A stretch of DNA of 47,219 nucleotides from an uncultured Acidobacteriota bacterium (lineage in GTDB: Bacteria; Acidobacteriota; Blastocatellia; RBC074): positions 1-47,219 of the forward strand of contig CADECP010000048.1 in the NCBI GenBank assembly GCA_902825875.1, written 5' to 3'. The translations under genes and the position numbers were made by a program. Positions 42,901-47,219 of the stretch are shown here, one piece after another; position 1 is the stretch's first letter, and each line of letters begins with the position of its first letter. A model generated the notes under the pieces. The model saw only the letters and a list, made by a program, of their open reading frames with translations. It had not been told where the DNA came from and did no database searches.

Positions 42901-42979
42901 GCAGCCGTTCGGACAACGCCAGAACGCGCTGTCTGTGTTCGTCGGAATCGTGGCTGTAGCTGATAAAAACTTTTGGCAT
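39938..42979 (-). CDS. SEFIR-NACHT-FGE protein, NLR-like immune receptor candidate
   Basis: A protein of 1013 residues from ATG 42979 (CAGGAGG upstream). Residues 3-145 match the SEFIR branch of the TIR superfamily (KVFISYSHDSDEHRQRVLAL, GWPRWMLNRLDEAHFVLVVC, GVRWEGALITQDIYDD, KYVPVVF). A linker leads to a NACHT ATPase: Walker A GEPGGGKS (about 270), Walker B AALLLDGLNEL (about 340), SCRKEDY as sensor, and a helical region with TNWEVAAVLFTGLY and FTHQLLQEYFAARHL. From about 752 a formylglycine-enzyme-like (SUMF1) C-type-lectin fold starts (IEWIRIPEGEFQYGN ... VRLPTEFEWEKAARGTDGR ... MSGNVWEW ... RVLRGGSWI ... GFRVV). Catalytic FGE Cys residues are absent, so this domain binds rather than modifies. 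Such SEFIR-NACHT proteins are candidate antiphage sensors. A repeat-derived 18-residue insertion lies in the FGE domain. Confidence 0.9.
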   Translation of the reverse strand: MPKVFISYSHDSDEHRQRVLALSERLRDDGVETRIDRYVPGTPEEGWPRWMLNRLDEAHFVLVVCTETYYRRFRGLEEPGKGKGVRWEGALITQDIYDDPTRNLKYVPVVFASEELNFRPEPIRSATHYILTSDANYQSLLDYLLDQAGVEPRPVGAVKTKPRETVNPLTFADSPTANAVKADIPSANQSNQSPQRELELAFLDGLNDESLRQLYTGMSSRAEQQFRFYKDRRMPAGLFPVGKDGSLQPKKDDFDDAAKAMLKVERAALLGEPGGGKSTAIWKLAMEMAETARQNPQKPIPLVVPLREWTLPSQSLRDFIASQIGKLESHLDSLLQSRRAALLLDGLNELPVDQRREKDDQVCRFIKEHQHPELIAIVSCRKEDYPAELGFDCINISPLDPLRIRRFVENYLHQVERPELAEPLFWKLAPPTAQQTLKKFLEKFGDKLSDAEQIFWLNMELPNGLRWGWEWQGEKGNSQWQRWVGQRDDSAGLMKLASNPFMLNMLIGNFVANSGELPKNRGELFKNFVQNRLNRELEDDRILPTEMEPLKDALARLAFEMQSRPAKPDADKDGEYSGALTVLPKSEAAKVLGENHQRLFTLASGAGILDIADPVRFTHQLLQEYFAARHLATRFEARDLKASQLWPDRWWQRTNWEVAAVLFTGLYSNDCTAAVEWIAEANPEVAAQCLDRSGVGETLNTAARQRLTKEWIDRLTDLKRDPEPQARAAVGRALGLLGWDNRKGVSVIKHNDLKLPDIEWIRIPEGEFQYGNAKDEYAAKPQKLWLPDFWISRYPITYAQFQTFLDDPEGFNDKRWFAGLAASEDERQMHEQYFKFANHPRDNVNWYQAVAFCRWLSWRLDQHSANRVSTATGRERQSREVRLPTEFEWEKAARGTDGRLYPYKGKFDPKKSNVGDTGIGQTSAVGIFPNGASPYGVEEMSGNVWEWCLSDYNNPKRDAAQENLGAATSRVLRGGSWIDIQLYARAVFRLNYLAAFRYVSPGFRVVAARPPSS
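39968..40066 (-). other. Candidate diversity-generating variable region (VR) at the gene's 3' end
   Basis: The last FGE segment runs from RVLRGGSW to GFRVV. Compared with the Asn-rich template pattern known for diversified FGE-type proteins, the 13 positions usually Asn are here I, D, I, Y, F, L, N, Y, L, F, Y, V and S. The codons are ATC, GAC, ATT, TAC, TTT, CTC, AAC, TAT, CTT, TTC, TAC, GTC and AGT, all ending in C or T. Frame codons that should stay fixed end mostly in G. This is what adenine mutagenesis of AAY codons would leave. No template repeat or reverse transcriptase was found in the window, so it is a hypothesis only. Confidence 0.4.
40353..40382. repeat. GAGTCAGTAC repeat inside the FGE domain
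   Basis: In the gene's sense this is CCGAGTCAGTACTGCGACCG GTAGGGAGCG, read as RVSTATGRER between RLDQHSAN and VRLPTEFEWE. It is the same repeat as at 23417-23447 in CRTAC1. Confidence 0.8.
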
Positions 42980-43241
42980 GTGTTCGCCAACCTCCTGCGG
43001 AAATTCTGATCGAGGCGCAAGGTAGTCGCGCTCCGTTCCGTTTTCAAGGTTTTCTTTCGCAGTATTCGTTGGAACCCGCTCGGCGCGTTGGTCGTTGCCC
43101 AAGTGACAATTTCCATCATCTTGATGAGGCGCGTAATCGGCGGCAACCTTGCCGTTGGTGGTGGGAATCGTGCGCCGTTCGTGTGAATTCGCTGGCGGCT
43201 TTGCGCCAGGACTGAACGAAACTCAAATCGGAAGGAAAAGC

Positions 43242-45110
43242 ATGCAAAACATAAAAGCAGTCGGGCTGGACGGACAGACAGCAGCCCATCAATTACGAAA
43301 ACCGCTTCGATTGTTGCCCGGCGTGGTCATTGCCATTGTGCTGGCATTGGTCAGTTACGGTTTGCCGTTGATTGCGCCGGGCGCTGAACCATTCGGATTC
43401 CAGGTCGGCTTTTTGTCGGCCATTGGCGGAGTGCTGTGCGCGCTCGGCGTCATTGTTTGGTGGCTGGCGCTGAGCCGCGCGACCTGGCTGGAACGATTGG
43501 GCGCAATCTTGTTGATGATCGTTGGGGTGGTTGTGACACGGCTTTTCGCTCACGAATCCATCGCAGGAGCCGGAATGGGAATGCTGCTTTACTTTTCGGC
43601 GATCCCGATTCTGACTCTTGTTCTGGTCGGTTGGGCGTTGGCCACTCAGCGGCTTTCGGATGGCACGCGGCGCGCATCGTTGGTGGCGGTCATGCTGCTT
43701 GCCTGTGCGCCGTGGGCGCTGTTGCGAACCGAGGGAATCAGCGGCGACGGTTCGCAATATCGCTGGCGCTGGTCGCCTACGGCTGAACAACTCTTGCTGG
43801 CGCAAGCCAGTGACGAACTGAAACCTTTGCCGCCCGCCGCGCCTGAAACCACAGCGACACCGGAAACGCCGAAAGAATCGTTGGCAGCTCAACCGGAAAC
43901 AACTCCCACACCGGAAGATTCGGCAACTGCGCCTGCCGTTTCGGCAGAACCAAAAGCCGACTGGCCGGGCTTTCGCGGCGCAAGACGCGACGGCGTGATT
44001 CGCGGTCTGCAAATCAAAACCGATTGGACGGCTTCGCCGCCGATTGAAATGTGGCGTAAACCCGTCGGACCCGGCTGGTCGTCGTTCGCTGTGCGCGGCG
44101 ATTTGCTTTACACGCAGGAGCAGCGCGGAAACGATGAGATCGTCGGCTGTTATAAAGTCTCCACAGGCGAACCGGTATGGCGTCACCGTGACGCGGTTCG
44201 GTTTTATGAATCCAACGCTGGCGCTGGGCCGCGCGCCACGCCGACGCTCAACAGAAATCGAATTTACGCTTTTGGCGCGACAGGAATGTTGAACGCGCTG
44301 GACGCCGCAACCGGCAAGGCCGTCTGGTCGCGCAATGTGGCGACCGACACCGAACGAAAACCGCCGGAATGGGGGTTCGCCAGTTCGCCGCTGGTAATTG
44401 ACGACATGGTGGTTGTCGCCGCCGCCGGCACGCTGGCCGCTTACAACCTGGCGGACGGCAAACTGCGTTGGAAAGGGCCGTCTTATGGCGGCAGTTACAG
44501 TTCGCCGCATCGCGCGACGATTGACGGCGTTCCGCAAATTCTGTTGCTGGGCGGACCCGGCGCAATCAGCGTCGCGCCCGACGGAGCCGTGTTGTGGGAA
44601 CACAAATGGGAATCCGGCGCGATTGTGCAACCGGCGCTGCTGGCCAATGGCGACATCATCATCAACGCTCTGGCCGTTTCCGGCGGACTCGGCACGCGCC
44701 GTCTGGCGGTCAAACGCGACGCCGACAAATGGGCGGTCGAAGAGCGTTGGACTTCAAACGGCCTGAAGCCCTACTTCAACGACTTCGTTACGCACAAAGG
44801 CCACGCCTACGGTTTTGACGGCAACATTCTCTCTTGCATCAATCTGGAAGACGGCAAACGCTGCTGGAAAGGCGGGCGATACGGCAACGGCCAACTCGTA
44901 TTGCTGACCGAACAAGACCTGTTGCTGGTGCTGACGGAAGAGGGCGAGATTGTGTTGGTGGGCGCGACGACCGATCAGTTCAAAGAAATCGCGCGATTCC
45001 CAGCGGTCAAAGGCAAAACCTGGAATCATCCGGCGCTGGCGGGCGATGTGCTGCTGGTTCGCAACGGCGAGGAAATGGCCGCGTTCCGAATGCCCGTCGC
45101 AGCGCGCTAA
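43242..45110 (+). CDS. Membrane-anchored PQQ-like (BamB-type) beta-propeller protein
   Basis: A protein of 622 residues from ATG 43242 (GGAAGGAAAAG upstream). Four or five N-terminal transmembrane segments occupy about residues 20-170 (LLPGVVIAIVLALVSYGLPL, FLSAIGGVLCALGVIVWWLA, LGAILLMIVGVVVTRLF, LLYFSAIPILTLVLVGWALA). A Pro/Thr/Glu linker (about 205-255) leads to an outer quinoprotein-like propeller (WPGFRGARRDGVI, TGEPVWRHRD, ALDAATGKAVWSRN, YNLADGKLRWKG, INLEDGKRCWKGG). Tryptophan-docking repeats are clear, but residues for PQQ binding are not obvious, so it may be structural or protein-binding, as in BamB. It is divergent from the SEFIR-NACHT-FGE gene (262 bp) and convergent with glnS. 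Function unknown. Confidence 0.85.
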   Translation: MQNIKAVGLDGQTAAHQLRKPLRLLPGVVIAIVLALVSYGLPLIAPGAEPFGFQVGFLSAIGGVLCALGVIVWWLALSRATWLERLGAILLMIVGVVVTRLFAHESIAGAGMGMLLYFSAIPILTLVLVGWALATQRLSDGTRRASLVAVMLLACAPWALLRTEGISGDGSQYRWRWSPTAEQLLLAQASDELKPLPPAAPETTATPETPKESLAAQPETTPTPEDSATAPAVSAEPKADWPGFRGARRDGVIRGLQIKTDWTASPPIEMWRKPVGPGWSSFAVRGDLLYTQEQRGNDEIVGCYKVSTGEPVWRHRDAVRFYESNAGAGPRATPTLNRNRIYAFGATGMLNALDAATGKAVWSRNVATDTERKPPEWGFASSPLVIDDMVVVAAAGTLAAYNLADGKLRWKGPSYGGSYSSPHRATIDGVPQILLLGGPGAISVAPDGAVLWEHKWESGAIVQPALLANGDIIINALAVSGGLGTRRLAVKRDADKWAVEERWTSNGLKPYFNDFVTHKGHAYGFDGNILSCINLEDGKRCWKGGRYGNGQLVLLTEQDLLLVLTEEGEIVLVGATTDQFKEIARFPAVKGKTWNHPALAGDVLLVRNGEEMAAFRMPVAAR

Positions 45111-45117
45111 AATAATC

Positions 45118-45225
45118 AGGACTTACGCAAAACCTGCTGTGTCAGTAGCCCGACCGTAAGGAAGGGCTTGGGTTTGGTGAAAAAGCCCTTGCTTACGCGC
45201 AGGCTACCGACACGAGCATAAGTCC
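45118..45225. repeat. Inverted-repeat element, copy 2 (GGACTTACGCAAA ends)
   Basis: About 108 bp, mostly identical to the copy at 24719-24832 across both halves (TGTCAGTAGCCCGACCGT ... AAGCCCTTGCTTACGCGC). The right terminal repeat is degenerate (GCATAAGTCC against TGCGTAAGTCC). It starts 8 bp after the propeller's stop codon. Confidence 0.9.
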
Positions 45226-45250
45226 CAATAATCAATCCAGTGAAACAAAA

Positions 45251-45300
45251 AAATGTGGGAAAGGAAGATCGGAACTCCGATTTTCCTTTCCCACATTTTC
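45251..45300. terminator. Bidirectional terminator between the PQQ-like gene and glnS
   Basis: AAAATGTGGGAAAGGAA and TTCCTTTCCCACATTTT form a very long stem with a short top (ATCGG / CCGAT). A-runs and T-runs flank both ends, so it can serve both convergent genes; glnS ends 17 bp beyond it. Confidence 0.92.
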
Positions 45301-45316
45301 TTGTCTATTGTCTACA

Positions 45317-47041
45317 TCAGGCATTTTGTGCCCGTTGTTCGATCTTGGCCCAGGTGTCTTTCAAACCAATCGTTCGGTTGAACACCAGTTTGCCGGGCGT
45401 GGAGTCAGGATCAACGCAAAAATAACCCATCCGCTCGAATTGATACCGAGCGCCAGCCGCAGCGTCTTTCAAACTCGGCTCGACTTTGGCAGTCAGCACT
45501 TCCAGCGAATTCGGATTCAGGTTGGCGATGAAATCCTGACCTTCTTCGACATCGTCGGGATTCTCTTTGGCAAACAACGTGTCGTACATCCGCACTTCTG
45601 CATCCAGCGCGTGAGCGGCGGAAACCCAGTGAATCGTCGCTTTGACTTTGCGATTGCTGGTCGCGCCGCCGCTGCGAGAATCCGGGTCATAAGTGCAATG
45701 AACTTCGACGACATTGCCGTCGGCATCTTTGACCACGCTTTCGCATTTGATGATGTAACCGTATCGCAGCCGAACTTCTTTGCCCGGCGACAGACGGTAG
45801 TATTTGGGCGGAGGCACTTCGCGGAAATCGTCCTGTTCGATGTACAGCACTTTGGAAAACGGAATCTTGCGCGTCCCCGCGCTGGCGTCTTCAGGATTGT
45901 TGACCGCTTCCATTTCTTCGACCAGATCGTCGGGGTAATTCGTCAACACGACTTTCAACGGTTTCAACACAGCCATCACTCGCTGAGCGTGTTTGTTCAA
46001 ATGCTGGCGGACGTAATACTCCAATTGCTGAAGCTGTGTGATGCCGTTAGTTTTTGAAACTCCCAGACTGGCGCAGAAATCCCGAATCGCTTCTGGCGTG
46101 TAACCGCGCCGCCGCATTCCCGACAGCGTAGGCATTCGCGGATCGTTCCAGCCGCTGACCAAACCTTCCTGCACCAATCGCAGTAACTTGCGTTTGCTCA
46201 TGACGGTGTAAGTCAAACTCAGCCGGTCGAATTCAAATTGCTGAGAAGGGAAGATGCCGAGTTGTTCGATGAACCAGTTGTACAAATGGCGATTGTTGTC
46301 GAATTCCAGCGTGCAGATGGAATGTGTAACTTGCTCGATGGAATCTGACTGGCCGTGCGCGTAATCGTACATCGGGTAAATGCACCAGGCGTCGCCCGTG
46401 CGGTGATGATGTTGATGCAGGATGCGATACATCACCGGATCGCGGAAACTCAGATTCGGCGAAGCCATGTCAATTTTGGCGCGCAATGTCCGCGAACCGT
46501 CGGCAAACTCGCCATTTTTCATGCGCTCGAACAAATCCAGGTTTTCGGCGATGGAGCGATTGCGATACGGACTGTCTTTGCCGGGTTCGGTCAGCGTGCC
46601 GCGATATTCGCGGGTTTGATCGGCGGTCAGATCGCAGACATACGCCTTGCCGTCTTTTATCAGCTTGATCGCCCATTCATAAAGCTGCTGGAAATAATCG
46701 GAAGCGTAAAACAGTCCGTCCCATTCAAAACCCAACCAGCGAACGTCTTCCATGATGGCTTCGACGTATTCGGTTTCTTCCTTGGTTGGGTTGGTGTCAT
46801 CGAACCGCAAATTGGTTTTGCCGCCGAATTCATCCGCCAGACCGAAATCCAGGCAGATGGCTTTGGCGTGGCCGATGTGCAGATAACCGTTCGGTTCGGG
46901 CGGAAAGCGCGTTTGGACTCGACCACCGTGTTTGCCCGTGGCGAGGTCTTGAATGATGGCGTCGCGCAAAAAGTTCGACTTGGTTGTGGGTTCTCCTGTT
47001 GATTCAACCGGCGCTGTGCCGGGTGTTGCTTCCGAATTCAT
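45317..47041 (-). CDS. glnS: Glutaminyl-tRNA synthetase
   Basis: A protein of 574 residues beginning [23 protein letters not shown] 47041 has AGGAG 11 nt upstream. A class I synthetase is clear: [20 protein letters not shown] with the HIGH signature near 55-58, [20 protein letters not shown] (ATP and amino acid site), [25 protein letters not shown], and a KMSKS-like VMSKRK near 280. The C-terminal part has the two beta-barrel anticodon-binding domains of GlnRS ([20 protein letters not shown] ... [18 protein letters not shown] ... [26 protein letters not shown]). It charges tRNA-Gln with glutamine directly. Bacterial GlnRS genes are generally thought to have come from eukaryotes by transfer, so some organisms instead use GatCAB. 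Confidence 0.96.
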   Translation of the reverse strand: MNSEATPGTAPVESTGEPTTKSNFLRDAIIQDLATGKHGGRVQTRFPPEPNGYLHIGHAKAICLDFGLADEFGGKTNLRFDDTNPTKEETEYVEAIMEDVRWLGFEWDGLFYASDYFQQLYEWAIKLIKDGKAYVCDLTADQTREYRGTLTEPGKDSPYRNRSIAENLDLFERMKNGEFADGSRTLRAKIDMASPNLSFRDPVMYRILHQHHHRTGDAWCIYPMYDYAHGQSDSIEQVTHSICTLEFDNNRHLYNWFIEQLGIFPSQQFEFDRLSLTYTVMSKRKLLRLVQEGLVSGWNDPRMPTLSGMRRRGYTPEAIRDFCASLGVSKTNGITQLQQLEYYVRQHLNKHAQRVMAVLKPLKVVLTNYPDDLVEEMEAVNNPEDASAGTRKIPFSKVLYIEQDDFREVPPPKYYRLSPGKEVRLRYGYIIKCESVVKDADGNVVEVHCTYDPDSRSGGATSNRKVKATIHWVSAAHALDAEVRMYDTLFAKENPDDVEEGQDFIANLNPNSLEVLTAKVEPSLKDAAAGARYQFERMGYFCVDPDSTPGKLVFNRTIGLKDTWAKIEQRAQNA

Positions 47042-47135
47042 TTGATTGAGATGTCTCCTGTGATGATTTGATGAAGCGTCACTATACCGAACCGCCTGCG
47101 ACTCGCGCAAAACTTGAAGCCAAATCAAACCAAGA

Positions 47136-47160
47136 AACTTTGAAACAGGATTTACATGAC
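47136..47160. repeat. CAGGAT-family repeat fragment at the right edge
   Basis: GAAACTTTGAAACAGGATTT ACATGAC matches the complement of 8418-8442 over 25 nt. Only one arm is inside the window; the element continues beyond the edge. The final bases (CCCGGTAGGG) resemble the GGGAGCGG/GACCGGTAGGG repeat family. Confidence 0.8.
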
Positions 47161-47219
47161 TGGCGTTACGCGATGGCAGATCAAATAAAGCGTTTGACAG
47201 TTTCTTCGTCCCGGTAGGG

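Overview
This 47.2 kb window looks like a chromosomal segment of a soil-type Acidobacteriota (probably Blastocatellia). I infer that from two very large Oar-like TonB-dependent receptors with N-terminal carboxypeptidase-regulatory domains, a CRTAC1/ASPIC protein, many secreted peptidases, Uma2 proteins, moderate-to-high GC, and intergenic gaps packed with short palindromic repeats. No tRNA, rRNA, CRISPR array, integrase or transposase gene was recognised.

Layout. 0-5 kb (minus strand): a Tat-exported gluconate-2-dehydrogenase-subunit-3-like protein, a small CxxCH cytochrome, a small unknown protein and the first TonB receptor. 5-7.4 kb (plus): a pyrroline-2-carboxylate reductase candidate and a trans-3-hydroxyproline dehydratase, together a two-step route from trans-3-hydroxy-L-proline to L-proline. 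7.4-9.1 kb (minus): a GRDP-like Gly/Cys-tailed membrane protein and a Uma2 protein. 9.3-14.6 kb (plus): a Tat-exported TIM-barrel isomerase, an M28 peptidase, a PLP aminotransferase, an Asp-box propeller and a MoaD/ThiS-like carrier. 14.9-20.2 kb (minus): a subtilisin-like protease with BACON-like and C-terminal beta domains, and a TPR protein. 20.3-23.9 kb (plus): a tandem alpha/beta hydrolase and a CRTAC1 protein. 23.9-28.4 kb (minus): a second Uma2 protein and the second TonB receptor. 28.9-39.7 kb (plus): an S9A peptidase, a BrnT/BrnA-like pair, a DPP IV-like S9B peptidase, a Fur-family regulator, an acyl-CoA dehydrogenase, HslV/HslU and an FN3 lipoprotein. 39.9-43.0 kb (minus): a SEFIR-NACHT-FGE protein resembling an NLR-type immune receptor. 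43.2-45.1 kb (plus): a membrane-anchored PQQ-like propeller. 45.3-47.0 kb (minus): GlnS.

How the genes fit together: two Oar-like importers, at least four exported peptidases (M28, S8, S9A, S9B) and hydroxyproline catabolism suggest growth on proteins or peptides. HslVU, Fur, GlnS and the acyl-CoA dehydrogenase are housekeeping genes.

The most notable points are these. (1) Many unrelated families of short-period (7- or 9-nt) palindromic repeats fill the gaps and enter reading frames. One family, built on a 7-nt unit, encodes a basic stretch on one arm and a hydrophobic stretch on the other in every frame, and forms the signal peptides of two different genes. (2) The SEFIR-NACHT-FGE gene ends in a C-type-lectin-like segment whose codon pattern resembles the variable region of a diversity-generating retroelement target, although no reverse transcriptase lies in the window. 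(3) A 110-bp inverted-repeat element is present twice.
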